NCBI GenBank assembly: GCA_949282965.1
Contig: CASDQW010000033.1
Coordinates: 1 to 60,295 of the forward strand
DNA from: an uncultured Lentisphaeria bacterium
GTDB lineage: Bacteria; Verrucomicrobiota; Lentisphaeria; Victivallales; Victivallaceae
Direction: 5' to 3'
Length of the DNA stretch: 60,295 bases
A model generated the notes under the pieces. That model had not been told where the DNA came from, did no database searches, and worked only from the letters and a program-made list of their open reading frames with translations. Shown here in pieces: positions 42,863 to 51,036 of this stretch. Both the position numbers and the translations under genes were made by a program. Position 1 is the stretch's first letter, and the number at the start of each line of letters is the position of its first letter.

Positions 42863-44179
42863 TTATAACCGCAGCAGTCTCCGGGCTTCACCGTCCCCCG
42901 CTTCGGCCGCCCGCTGCAACAACCGCAAGCCTTCGCGCAAGTCCCGCCGCACTCCATTCCCGGAGATCAGGCAAAGTCCGTATTCACGCATGCCGCGGAC
43001 ACTTCCCTGTTCCGCTGCGCGCCGGAACCAGTAAGCGGCGGCCCCGGGGTCGGCGGCCTGCCCGCGCCCGTCCCGATACGCCAGCGCCAGATTGATCTGT
43101 CCATTCACATCCCCCGCCCGGGCTGCCCGGAGAAAATAGCGAAACGCCTCCTGGTCGTTCTTCTCCAGACCAATGCCTTCGGCCGCGCAGACGCCGAGCC
43201 GGAACAGCGCATAACCGTTTTCCTGTTCGGCAGCGGCGCGATAAAGCTCCATCGCTTTCGGCACATTCTGCGGCACCAGCCGCCCGTTCCAGTAATATTC
43301 CCCCAGTTTGGCCAGAGCCATCGGCAACCCGCCCTCGGCGGCGGCACAAAGCCAGCGGAAAGCCTCCTTGTCGTCGGGCGCGACGCCGATGCCGTTCTCA
43401 TAACAGTACGCCAGCTTGCCGGCAGCCTCCGGATCGCCGGCCTCGGCGGCACGCCGCAGCAATGCCGCCATGCGCGGATGGTCCGGCGCCATGCCGATCC
43501 CCCCGTAACAACAGTCGGCCAGACGTCGCATGGCGCCGGCGTCTCCGGCGTCGGCGGCAGCCTCCAGCAGTGCCAGAGCCTCCCGCAATTCCTCAGGCCG
43601 GCGGTCTTCCGCTTTCCGGTCCAGTACCAGGGCCGCCAGTTCACGCTTCGCCGGCATGTAGCCGGCAACTGACAGTTCCCGCAGCCAGATTTTCGCCTGT
43701 TCCGGATCCGCGTTCACTCCGGGCAGCACCGTGGTTTGTTCCGTTTCCGGCGGAATGCCCGACAGCAGCAGCATGGCCCGGCGGAACTTGGCCGGCGCAA
43801 TCCCGGCGGCCGCCGCCGTTTCGTATTCCCGGTAGGCGTTCAGGCGGGAAGCGACGGCGCCGATCCCCCCTTCCAGGCAAACGCCCAGATTGTAATGGGC
43901 TTCGGCGCTGCCTCCCGCGGCGGCCTTCCGAAACCAGTATACCGCCAGTTCCGGATTGCGCGGGCGATTGACACCGTGGAAAAATTCACTGCCCAGTCGC
44001 AGCTGTGCTTCGACATCGCCCCGCAGCGCCGCCGCCCGCAACGCATCGGGCGCGGCCGGAGCTTCCTCCGCCACTGCCGTCGCCGAAAGCAACAAAGCGG
44101 CGGCGGCGCCGCACAGCAGTGCCGGCCAACTCCGCCGCCGGTTCCGCCGAAACCTTCCGGCGGCTGTTTCCCGCGTCAT
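42863..44179 (-). CDS. Secreted Sel1-repeat protein
   Basis: 438 residues: an Arg-rich signal peptide (about 1-38, ending TAVAEE) followed by about ten Sel1-type repeats of 36 residues, with cores such as AVYWFRKAAAGGSAEAHYNLG and AAYWFRRAAEQGSVRGMREYG (positions about 78 and 375). Sel1 proteins are protein-interaction scaffolds. The gene overlaps lpxD by ATGA, so the protein is made with an outer-membrane lipid enzyme, but direct interaction is not implied. Confidence 0.88.
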   Translation of the reverse strand: MTRETAAGRFRRNRRRSWPALLCGAAAALLLSATAVAEEAPAAPDALRAAALRGDVEAQLRLGSEFFHGVNRPRNPELAVYWFRKAAAGGSAEAHYNLGVCLEGGIGAVASRLNAYREYETAAAAGIAPAKFRRAMLLLSGIPPETEQTTVLPGVNADPEQAKIWLRELSVAGYMPAKRELAALVLDRKAEDRRPEELREALALLEAAADAGDAGAMRRLADCCYGGIGMAPDHPRMAALLRRAAEAGDPEAAGKLAYCYENGIGVAPDDKEAFRWLCAAAEGGLPMALAKLGEYYWNGRLVPQNVPKAMELYRAAAEQENGYALFRLGVCAAEGIGLEKNDQEAFRYFLRAARAGDVNGQINLALAYRDGRGQAADPGAAAYWFRRAAEQGSVRGMREYGLCLISGNGVRRDLREGLRLLQRAAEAGDGEARRLLRL

Positions 44180-45210
44180 TTTTTCCTGAGTTCTTCCACT
44201 TCCGCCTTCAGCTCCTTGACCTTGGCGGCGAGTTTTTCAAACCGGCTGGGCAGCGTATGACGCGCCATGAATTCGCGCTGGCTTTCCGCCGGAGTCCCTA
44301 CCGCAATGGCTCCCGCGGGCAGGCTCTTGACCACGCCGGAGGTTCCCGCCACCTGAACCCCGTCGCCGAGCGTGATGTGGCCATTGACGCCGGCCTTGGC
44401 GGCCAGGATCACGCCCCGGCCGAGTTCGGCGCTGCCCGCGATACCGCTCTGGGCAACCAGAATCGAGCTTTCGCCGATCACCACATTGTGGGCGACCATG
44501 ACCTGATTGTCGATCTTTACGTTGGATTTGATCCAGGTCTTATCGAACCGGGCACGGTCCACTGTGGTATTGGCACCGATTTCCACATCGTCATCAATCC
44601 GGACGATCCCGGTCTGCGGCACCTTCACCAGTCCCTTCGGCGTCGGAATAAATCCGAAACCGTCGGCCCCGATCACCACGCCCGGATGCAGCACCACCTT
44701 GTTCCCGAGAATGCAGCGGTACATGACCGTCACGTTGGGATAGAGCAGACACTGCGCGCCGATCTTGACCTCGTGCCCGATGTAACACCCGGCGGCAATG
44801 ACGGTACCGTCCCCGATTTCAGCGCCCGCATCGATCACCGCGTTGGGACCGACGTGAACGTCCCGACCGAGTTTCACGCTGGGATCGACCACCGCGCTCG
44901 GATGCACTCCCGGCGCGAACTTCACCGGAGGCGGGGCAAATATCATGATGGCCTGGCTGAACGCATAATCGACGTTTTCGCAGACGATGAACGTCTTGTC
45001 GCCGCGTTCTTCTCCCGCCATGTCCCGGGATACCAGCACGACGCCCGCCCGGGAATCCGCCAGCTGATGCTGGTACTTCTTGTTGCCCAGGAACGACACC
45101 TGGTGTTCATTGGCGTCCTTCAGGGAAGCGACTCCGGTGATTTCGCGTTCCGCGCATCCGAGCAGTTCCCCTTTGACGATTTCCGCAATTTTTCCGGCTG
45201 TGATCATCAT
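44176..45210 (-). CDS. lpxD: UDP-3-O-(3-hydroxyacyl)glucosamine N-acyltransferase
   Basis: Third step of lipid A synthesis, N-acylating UDP-3-O-acyl-GlcN. The 344 residues have an N-terminal uridine-binding domain (to about 100; ITGVASLKDANEHQVSFLGN), a left-handed beta helix of hexapeptides with catalytic His in MVAHNVVIGE, and a C-terminal helix (KVKELKAEVEELRKK). Length matches E. coli (341). First gene of a two-gene operon with its own promoter. Confidence 0.96.
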   Translation of the reverse strand: MMITAGKIAEIVKGELLGCAEREITGVASLKDANEHQVSFLGNKKYQHQLADSRAGVVLVSRDMAGEERGDKTFIVCENVDYAFSQAIMIFAPPPVKFAPGVHPSAVVDPSVKLGRDVHVGPNAVIDAGAEIGDGTVIAAGCYIGHEVKIGAQCLLYPNVTVMYRCILGNKVVLHPGVVIGADGFGFIPTPKGLVKVPQTGIVRIDDDVEIGANTTVDRARFDKTWIKSNVKIDNQVMVAHNVVIGESSILVAQSGIAGSAELGRGVILAAKAGVNGHITLGDGVQVAGTSGVVKSLPAGAIAVGTPAESQREFMARHTLPSRFEKLAAKVKELKAEVEELRKK

Positions 45211-45258
45211 TCTTGAAAAAAACTCCTGTCTGGTTGATGTGACTCTGTTTTTTTCTAC

Positions 45259-45287
45259 AATGTAACCGTTTTTCGGAGGGTTTGCAA
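45259..45287 (-). promoter_or_regulatory. Promoter of lpxD-sel1
   Basis: TTGCAA (45282-45287), 17 bases, TACATT (45259-45264) on the minus strand; leader about 40 bases. Confidence 0.68.
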
Positions 45288-45353
45288 ATCCCCGGCGGGA
45301 TTTTCCGTTCTCAAGCGGCGTGATCCATGGCCGAAACAGTGTTTTCAGATATG

Positions 45354-45386
45354 AAAAAAGGCGGGAATGTCGTCGACATTCCCGCC
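45354..45386 (-). terminator. Terminator of the lexA operon
   Basis: A 12-base perfect stem (GGCGGGAATGTC) with loop GTC, followed on the minus strand by TTTTTT. Confidence 0.92.
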
Positions 45387-45441
45387 ACAGCGTACCGGGA
45401 AACCACCGTTTCCCGGCCGAACCGTTTCCGGGAGGGGCCCC

Positions 45442-46074
45442 TCAGTATTTTCGCTGAAGAGCAATCACCCGCCCCTGTATCTGCACCTGATCCGCCGCGT
45501 AATATTGCGGCAGGTAGGCGGGATTGGCCGGGCGCAGCTCCACCGCGCCGCCGGCAGCCGGGAAATAGCTCTTGACCGTAGTCTCTCCGCCCTGCACCAG
45601 CGCCACCACAATATCGCCGGGCCGCAAAGCGTCTTCGACCGGTGCCACAATGACCACGTCGCCTTCAAATATCCCGAGATCCCGCATGCTCTCGCCCTGA
45701 ATCCGCAACGCAAACAGTTTTTCCGGAGAACTCCGCCCTGCAAATCCGGCGGGAATCTGCCATTCCGCCTCCATGTATTCCAGACTTTCCGCCGGTACCC
45801 CCGCGGATACCCGCCCCAGCAGAGGAATCGTCCAGATCCCGGACGGCATCCGGGACAGCGGCATCCGCTGCCGGGTCAGACTGATGCTGCGGGCCTTCGA
45901 ACTGCGTTCCAGCTGATTTTTCCGCTGAAGCGCCCGCAGATGGGCGAAAATGGTCGAACTTTTTACCTTGAAATGATCCGCTATTTCCTGAACGGTCGGA
46001 GGCATGCCGGCCCGCTCCTGAAAATCTTCGATAAAATTCAATATTTCACGTTGTTTTTCCGTCAATCCACGCAT
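45442..46074 (-). CDS. lexA: SOS repressor LexA
   Basis: 210 residues. An N-terminal winged helix (1-70; VQEIADHFKVKSSTIFAHL) and a C-terminal S24 protease domain. The self-cleavage pair is Ala91-Gly92 in RVSAGVP; catalytic Ser129 lies in GESMRDLGI and Lys168 in ETTVKSYF. AGGTGAAAAG precedes the ATG. It is the last gene after an aminotransferase and a lipoprotein rather than autonomous, so direct autorepression at its own start is unlikely; I do not see a clear operator. Confidence 0.95.
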   Translation of the reverse strand: MRGLTEKQREILNFIEDFQERAGMPPTVQEIADHFKVKSSTIFAHLRALQRKNQLERSSKARSISLTRQRMPLSRMPSGIWTIPLLGRVSAGVPAESLEYMEAEWQIPAGFAGRSSPEKLFALRIQGESMRDLGIFEGDVVIVAPVEDALRPGDIVVALVQGGETTVKSYFPAAGGAVELRPANPAYLPQYYAADQVQIQGRVIALQRKY

Positions 46075-46091
46075 CTTTTCACCTGTTCCGA

Positions 46092-46565
46092 TTAATTAAA
46101 ACCGCAGGCGGCAATCTGGTAATGCCCGTCCTTCTTGATGATTCGCAGCGAGAAAAGCAGATCGCCGGCAATCACTTTTCCGGCATGTTTCTCCGACTGC
46201 GCCTCCCGTTCCACCGAGACCTTCCACAAGTAACTGTTGATCAACGGGGTTCGCAATTCCGTCAGAAATTCGTAGCGGACAATGGTTCCCAGTCCCTTGC
46301 AGGTATCAGCAAAAACCTGCTTCGTCAGACGCTGTTTGATTTCCGCCGGAAGATGCCGCACCGCAGCTTCATAATTTCCGGACTGGAATCCGGCAAGAAT
46401 TTCTTCCCCGTAGCTGATCCCCAGCTTCCGAACCTCCTCCTGTTCGGATTGGGTCATGGGTGCAGGCGGCGACACAGCCGCCGCATCCCCTCCAGTCTTG
46501 CAGCCGGCAAGCGGCAAGACCACGACCGCCGATGCAGCAACGGCGGCAAACAGTCTCCTCATCAT
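46092..46565 (-). CDS. Putative lipoprotein
   Basis: 157 residues with lipobox LPLAGC (Cys 22 or so) and a compact mature domain that includes EEILAGFQSGNYEAAVRHLP and SVEREAQSEKHAGKVIAGD. The pattern (helix, then beta strands with KKDGHYQIAACGF) resembles NTF2-like or DUF3887-type small secreted domains, but I cannot name it with confidence. GAGGAGGAGA precedes the ATG at 46563-46565. It lies between aspartate aminotransferase and lexA in one operon. Confidence 0.7.
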   Translation of the reverse strand: MMRRLFAAVAASAVVVLPLAGCKTGGDAAAVSPPAPMTQSEQEEVRKLGISYGEEILAGFQSGNYEAAVRHLPAEIKQRLTKQVFADTCKGLGTIVRYEFLTELRTPLINSYLWKVSVEREAQSEKHAGKVIAGDLLFSLRIIKKDGHYQIAACGFN

Positions 46566-46613
46566 GCCAAGTCTCCTCCTCAAAAGACTTTTCCGGCCGG
46601 GCCCCCGGTGTGG

Positions 46614-47798
46614 TTATCTTAATTTGGCGCACAGCTGGGCCAGCCGCTGCGCCGCAACCCGGATGTTCTCCTCCGAACACGCATAAGACAGTCGAATCGC
46701 CCCCTCCGCACCGAACGCGCCGCAGGGAATCACCGCCAGCTGTTCCTCTTCCAGCAGCCGATGACAGAAATCCTCCGACGACAGTCCGAATGAACTTACA
46801 TCGCAAAACAAATAGAACGCCCCCTGCGGTCTCACGCACTTCACCCCGGGAATCGCGCTGATCAGCGAATCAATCAACTCCCGGCGCGCGGCAAACGCCC
46901 GGCACATCATCGCCACATCGGCTTCTGCCGCCCCCTGCAGCGCCGCTACCGCACCGTACTGCGCGAACGTAGTGGCGTTACTGGTCGAGTGACTCTGGAA
47001 TGCAATGATTCTTTTGGTCAGCCAGCGCGGCGCGGTCAGATACCCCAGACGCCAGCCGGTCATCGCGTAAGTTTTACTGAAGCCGTTCACCGTCACCGTG
47101 CGTTCGTTGATCTCATCCCCGAGTCCGGCAATGCTGACGTGCGGCTTGTCGGCATCGTAGACCAGCCGTTCATAAATCTCGTCGGCGATGACCATGATGT
47201 TGCGCCGCACCGCCACTTCGGCAATCCGTTCCAGCGTTTCCTTCCGATAAACAATCCCCGTCGGATTGGAAGGTGTGTTGAGAATCAGCGCCCGGGTATT
47301 GTCGGTAATCAGCCGATCCAGCTCTTCCGGATCCGCTTCGTAATTGTTCTCCGCACGGGTCGGGAGCACCACCACCTTGGCTCCGGTGGCGCGGATCATT
47401 TCCGGATAGCTCAGCCAGTATGGCGCGGGAAGAATCACCTCGTCGCCCGGACCACAGAGTGCCGCCAGCGCGCTGAAGACGGAGAATTTCGCCCCGGGGG
47501 CCACCACCGTCTGTTCCCAAGTGGTTTTAATGCCGTTGTCCCGCATGAATTTTTCCGCCACCAGCTTCCGCAGCTCCACCAGACCGCTGGCGGGCGTGTA
47601 GGTTACCTTGCCGGCATTCAACGCTGCGATGCAGGCGTCCTTGATGGCGCGGGGAGTATCAAAATCCGGCTCTCCGGCACACATGCTGCAAATATCCATC
47701 CCCTGTGCCTTCAGCTCCTTGGCCTTGGCGGTAATCGCCAGCGTGGCGGACGGGGTCATATGGCACATGAAGCCTCGGGAAGACTGTAGATCCTTCAT
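46614..47798 (-). CDS. Class I aminotransferase, aspartate aminotransferase type
   Basis: 394-residue fold-I PLP enzyme: CAGEPDFDTP (substrate loop), YTPASGLVELRKLV, LNTPSNPTG, the PLP Lys in NGFSKTYAMTGWRLGYL, and near the end IRLSYACSEENI. These fit subgroup I-gamma aspartate/prephenate aminotransferases, which supply aspartate or arogenate. Which one applies cannot be told. GAGGAGAG precedes the ATG at 47796-47798. Heads the operon with a strong promoter. Confidence 0.9.
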   Translation of the reverse strand: MKDLQSSRGFMCHMTPSATLAITAKAKELKAQGMDICSMCAGEPDFDTPRAIKDACIAALNAGKVTYTPASGLVELRKLVAEKFMRDNGIKTTWEQTVVAPGAKFSVFSALAALCGPGDEVILPAPYWLSYPEMIRATGAKVVVLPTRAENNYEADPEELDRLITDNTRALILNTPSNPTGIVYRKETLERIAEVAVRRNIMVIADEIYERLVYDADKPHVSIAGLGDEINERTVTVNGFSKTYAMTGWRLGYLTAPRWLTKRIIAFQSHSTSNATTFAQYGAVAALQGAAEADVAMMCRAFAARRELIDSLISAIPGVKCVRPQGAFYLFCDVSSFGLSSEDFCHRLLEEEQLAVIPCGAFGAEGAIRLSYACSEENIRVAAQRLAQLCAKLR

Positions 47799-47844
47799 CG
47801 GTACTCTCCTCAAAAACATAATCCATGACAACAGTTCAACTTAT

Positions 47845-47873
47845 AAAATAGTACCGCATCACGGCTTTTGCAA
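47845..47873 (-). promoter_or_regulatory. Promoter of the aminotransferase-lipoprotein-lexA operon
   Basis: TTGCAA (47868-47873), 17 bases, TATTTT (47845-47850) on the minus strand; leader about 40 bases. Confidence 0.65.
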
Positions 47874-47912
47874 ATCCGGAAGTTCGTATGAAACCGGTTA
47901 TTTTTTACTTTT

Positions 47913-48893
47913 TCAGGAGAAATCGGACCGGATGACGGCCGACTGTGCCCGCAATGCCGCGCTTTCGCCCCGCCAGAAGCGGTCGCTTCCCCAGTCCGGG
48001 AAACGGTCTTGAAAGTTATAATCCCCGCTCTGCCGCCCGCACCAGTCAAGAAAATAAATCATCCGCATGGCCCGCAGCAACTCCATCCGCCGACACTCCT
48101 GCTGCGGAAAGTCTCGAAACCTGCGGTATCCCTCCAGCAGCAACGACAGCTCCCGGCGGCAATCCCGGGCATAACCGGGCAGCAGCAGCCAGAGATCCTG
48201 GGCCGCCGGACCACGCAGCATGTCGTCAAAGTCGATCAACATCAGCCCTTCGTCCGGACGATACAGAATGTTTCCCCCGTGGCAGTCGCCGTGAAGCCGG
48301 ATCTCTTCCGCCGGTTCGTACCGGTCGATCAACAAATCCATCAGTTCGCACGCCGCATCTTCAAATTCCCGGTACGGTACCGGACCGATCAGACCGGAAT
48401 CCAGCAGATGGTTTAATTCCGCCGCCGTGCTCTCCAGCGGCTCCAGCCGCATCCGGAAGCGGCTGGAACGGGTTTCGCCGACGGCATGAAGGCGCCCCAG
48501 CAGGCTGCCGAGCTGCCGCCACTGGTCGTCTCCGGTGATTTCCAGTGGCCGGCCCCATCGTTTGGGATAGGCGGCAAAGAAGATTCCGTCGCCGGTTTCC
48601 CGCAAGGTGCCTCCGCCCGGAAACCGCAACGGCGCCACCACCGGAATTTCCGCCGCACGACAGTCCAGCACAAACAGGTGTTCCTCCAGCAGCGCCCCTC
48701 GATTCCAGCGCCCCGGACGGTAGAACTTGAAGATCAGGCGCTCCCCGTCCTCCCGCTCCAACTCATAAACCCGGTTGATGTAACTCGGCAGCGGCAGCAC
48801 GACACCGGAAAAAGAGCATTGCATGGCTCCTTCGGCGGCCTCCAGAATGCGTTCCGGCACCAGTCCGTCGAACCCGCCGACACCACCGATCAT
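47913..48893 (-). CDS. SrkA/RdoA-like kinase
   Basis: 326 residues, the size of E. coli stress-response kinase SrkA (about 328). It has a kinase-like N-lobe (YINRVYELEREDGERLIFKFY with Lys), the catalytic loop LHGDCHGGNILY and metal Asp in LMLIDFDDMLRGP. SrkA phosphorylates proteins on Ser/Thr and affects stress survival. The start ATG overlaps the previous stop as TGATG. It is the last gene of an operon that also encodes a PP2C phosphatase. Confidence 0.88.
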   Translation of the reverse strand: MIGGVGGFDGLVPERILEAAEGAMQCSFSGVVLPLPSYINRVYELEREDGERLIFKFYRPGRWNRGALLEEHLFVLDCRAAEIPVVAPLRFPGGGTLRETGDGIFFAAYPKRWGRPLEITGDDQWRQLGSLLGRLHAVGETRSSRFRMRLEPLESTAAELNHLLDSGLIGPVPYREFEDAACELMDLLIDRYEPAEEIRLHGDCHGGNILYRPDEGLMLIDFDDMLRGPAAQDLWLLLPGYARDCRRELSLLLEGYRRFRDFPQQECRRMELLRAMRMIYFLDWCGRQSGDYNFQDRFPDWGSDRFWRGESAALRAQSAVIRSDFS

Positions 48894-49642
48894 CAGCGAA
48901 TCCACCAGTTCCGGGCAATCCGATAGCTGTGATCCTGCCAGGATTTCTCCGCCTCGATCCGGTTTTTCCCCCAGGCGACCAGGTACCATGCGATGATCCG
49001 CTGCTTCCTGATTCCATCCAGTTTGAAGGTGGCGATCCGGTCCCCGCCGATGCCTGCATTGCGCGGCGAAGGACGGCCGAGACGCCCCCGGTCGTCGGGA
49101 TAATAGGTTGGACGGTTGAGCGCGATGACCTTTTCCAGCATTTTCGCCTCGTCGTACGCCTTCATCGACACCCGCGCCTTGTCCGGGTAGGAGAAGCTGT
49201 AGAAATTCCGGTCCCCGCCGTCCCCGCTGGTCAGCACGAACAAGTACAGATACGGCACCCGCAATTCGTTCTTCTGCGCCTCCCCTTCCTTGCGACGGAC
49301 GCTGTAACCGATCGTGAATTCCGCCGTCTTGCGCTTGTCGGAACTGCCCTGGTAGCCGTCCGTCGGGCACTTTTCCGTTCCCAGGATGATGTCGTAGGCG
49401 GCGGTGTTGTCCTCAAACTCCCCGCCGCCGCGGATATCGGTATCATAATACTTGACCAGAGACCGAAGCGGAATGGTTTCGGTCCCGCTGTCAATCTTGA
49501 GCGTCAGCATCTGATTGGCGATGGTCATGATGGTCACCTGGGAGACGATCTTCTCCTGTCCGTCCGCCGTTTTGTAGATCAGCGTTCCGGCCGTCAGCGG
49601 CAGACCGGCAACCAGCAGTCCCAGTAAAAACAAAACACGCAT
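48893..49642 (-). CDS. Secreted protein of unknown function
   Basis: 249 residues with a signal peptide (about 1-19, ending LTAGT). The next stretch TLIYKTADGQEKIVSQVTIM suggests a small beta barrel; a C-terminal region has RIATFKLDGIRKQRIIAWYL. No family is recognised; the predicted layout recalls secreted proteins that answer a DUF1202-like or Lentisphaerae-specific group, but this is only a guess. AAAGGA precedes the ATG at 49640-49642. Overlaps the kinase gene by one base. Confidence 0.6.
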   Translation of the reverse strand: MRVLFLLGLLVAGLPLTAGTLIYKTADGQEKIVSQVTIMTIANQMLTLKIDSGTETIPLRSLVKYYDTDIRGGGEFEDNTAAYDIILGTEKCPTDGYQGSSDKRKTAEFTIGYSVRRKEGEAQKNELRVPYLYLFVLTSGDGGDRNFYSFSYPDKARVSMKAYDEAKMLEKVIALNRPTYYPDDRGRLGRPSPRNAGIGGDRIATFKLDGIRKQRIIAWYLVAWGKNRIEAEKSWQDHSYRIARNWWIR

Positions 49643-49675
49643 GAGTGTTCCTTTCCGCAATTCATCCACCGGGGA

Positions 49676-50260
49676 TTATTTCGCGGCCAGCTTCGCGCCG
49701 AAAGCGGCCGCCTGACGTTTCCGTTCCGGATCCCGACGGAATTCCGCCGCCTCCGGACCGCAGTGCGGGAAATAACTTTCCCCGACATTATCCGCGCCAA
49801 GGTAACTGACGATATGCCGGTAACTTTGCCGTACCGCCTCGTATCCGCTTTCCGCTTCGCCGTCCCCGGACGTCACCAGCAGCCCGAAACGCAAACCCGA
49901 CAGCGGTGACCGCATGACCTCGTCCTCGTATTTGATCTGCGAATAGAACCGGTCGATCACCCCTTTGATCTGCGTGCTGAACGAAAAGAAGTAAATCGGA
50001 GTCGCCAGCACCACCGTATCAAACGTTGCCAGCCGCGCCACCAGCGCCGCCACGTCGTCCCCCACCACACAGCGGAATTCCGTCGAACGCTGGCAGCCGA
50101 AACAGCTGACACAGCCGCGTCCCACGCCGTTGAGCTTGATGGCTTCGACGATTTCCACCGTCGCTCCGGCGGCGGAGGCCGCGGCGGCGGCTTCCCGGAC
50201 CGCGGCGATGGTATTCCCGTCCCGACGACCGCCGCTGATGAAAAGAATGTTCCGTCCCAT
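49676..50260 (-). CDS. Flavodoxin-like NADPH-dependent FMN reductase family protein
   Basis: 194 residues. The FMN phosphate loop reads FISGGRRDGNTIAA, and LATPIYFFSFSTQIKGVIDRF is the second flavin contact typical of the NADPH-dependent FMN reductase/iron-sulfur flavoprotein group. A cysteine cluster CVSCFGCQRSTEFRC (positions about 50-64) matches the compact Fe-S motif of archaeal/anaerobe iron-sulfur flavoproteins. It may pass electrons in an anaerobe's stress defence. The gene lies 11 bases after the PP2C gene and 33 bases before the secreted protein. Confidence 0.87.
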   Translation of the reverse strand: MGRNILFISGGRRDGNTIAAVREAAAAASAAGATVEIVEAIKLNGVGRGCVSCFGCQRSTEFRCVVGDDVAALVARLATFDTVVLATPIYFFSFSTQIKGVIDRFYSQIKYEDEVMRSPLSGLRFGLLVTSGDGEAESGYEAVRQSYRHIVSYLGADNVGESYFPHCGPEAAEFRRDPERKRQAAAFGAKLAAK

Positions 50261-50271
50261 GATGATTCCTC

Positions 50272-51036
50272 CTATGTGTGATTATGCCCGGGATAGGCGC
50301 AGATCACGGTAATATTGTCCCTGCCGCCGGCGATCAGCGCCGCGCGCATCAGGGCGTTGACCGCTGCGCGCGGCCCGTCGGACTCGCAGAGCGCGGTGGC
50401 GATGACTTCCGATTCCAGATAGCGGGAAATCCCGTCCGAGCAGAGCAAATAGCGTGCTCGCGGAGGACGCGGAATCCGCTGCAGATCCAGTTCCAGCCGG
50501 GGACGGGGGCCGAGCGCGCGGGAAATCACGTTTCCCAGCACGGACGGCGGCGACGCAATGCGACTGCCCCGTTCAGCCAGTTTGGCCAGCAGCGTGTGAT
50601 CCTCGGTCAGCTGCGTCAGCCCCGTATCCGGGAGAAACTGGTAAATCCGACTGTCTCCGGCGTGCACCAGTACGACTTCTTCGGCGAAAAACACCGCCGC
50701 CGCCACCGTCGTCCCCATCGGCGCGCCGTCGCGTTCCCGCCGGTTGTGTTCGAACAACTCCCGGTTGATGTCCGTCAATTCCCGCCGGAAAAAATCCGTC
50801 GCATCATCCGGATTCAACCGCTTTGCGTCCAGCTTCCGCCAGGCGCCGAGCAATCTTCGGCAGCAGACGAAACTGGCCACGTCCCCGTCCCGATAACCGC
50901 CGATGCCGTCCGCAACCGCTGCCAAAGCGGCGCGAGCGCCGGGACAGGCCACCCAGCAGAAATTATCTTCGTTGCGCTCCCGCACCAGACCGCGGTTGCT
51001 TTCTCCGGCAAGCCGGATGTCGGCCAGTTCCTTCAC
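50272..51036 (-). CDS. PP2C-family serine/threonine phosphatase
   Basis: 254 residues. Metal-binding motifs RERNEDNF and VADGIGGYRDGDVAS (about 20-55), VHAGDSRIYQF, LLCSDGISRYLE and GGRDNITVICAYP follow the PPM/PP2C order with no extra domains. It removes phosphate from Ser/Thr and needs Mn or Mg. The ATG overlaps the upstream membrane glycosyltransferase gene by 4 bases. A kinase in the same operon (47913-48893) makes a phosphorylation switch plausible. Confidence 0.93.
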   Translation of the reverse strand: MKELADIRLAGESNRGLVRERNEDNFCWVACPGARAALAAVADGIGGYRDGDVASFVCCRRLLGAWRKLDAKRLNPDDATDFFRRELTDINRELFEHNRRERDGAPMGTTVAAAVFFAEEVVLVHAGDSRIYQFLPDTGLTQLTEDHTLLAKLAERGSRIASPPSVLGNVISRALGPRPRLELDLQRIPRPPRARYLLCSDGISRYLESEVIATALCESDGPRAAVNALMRAALIAGGRDNITVICAYPGHNHT

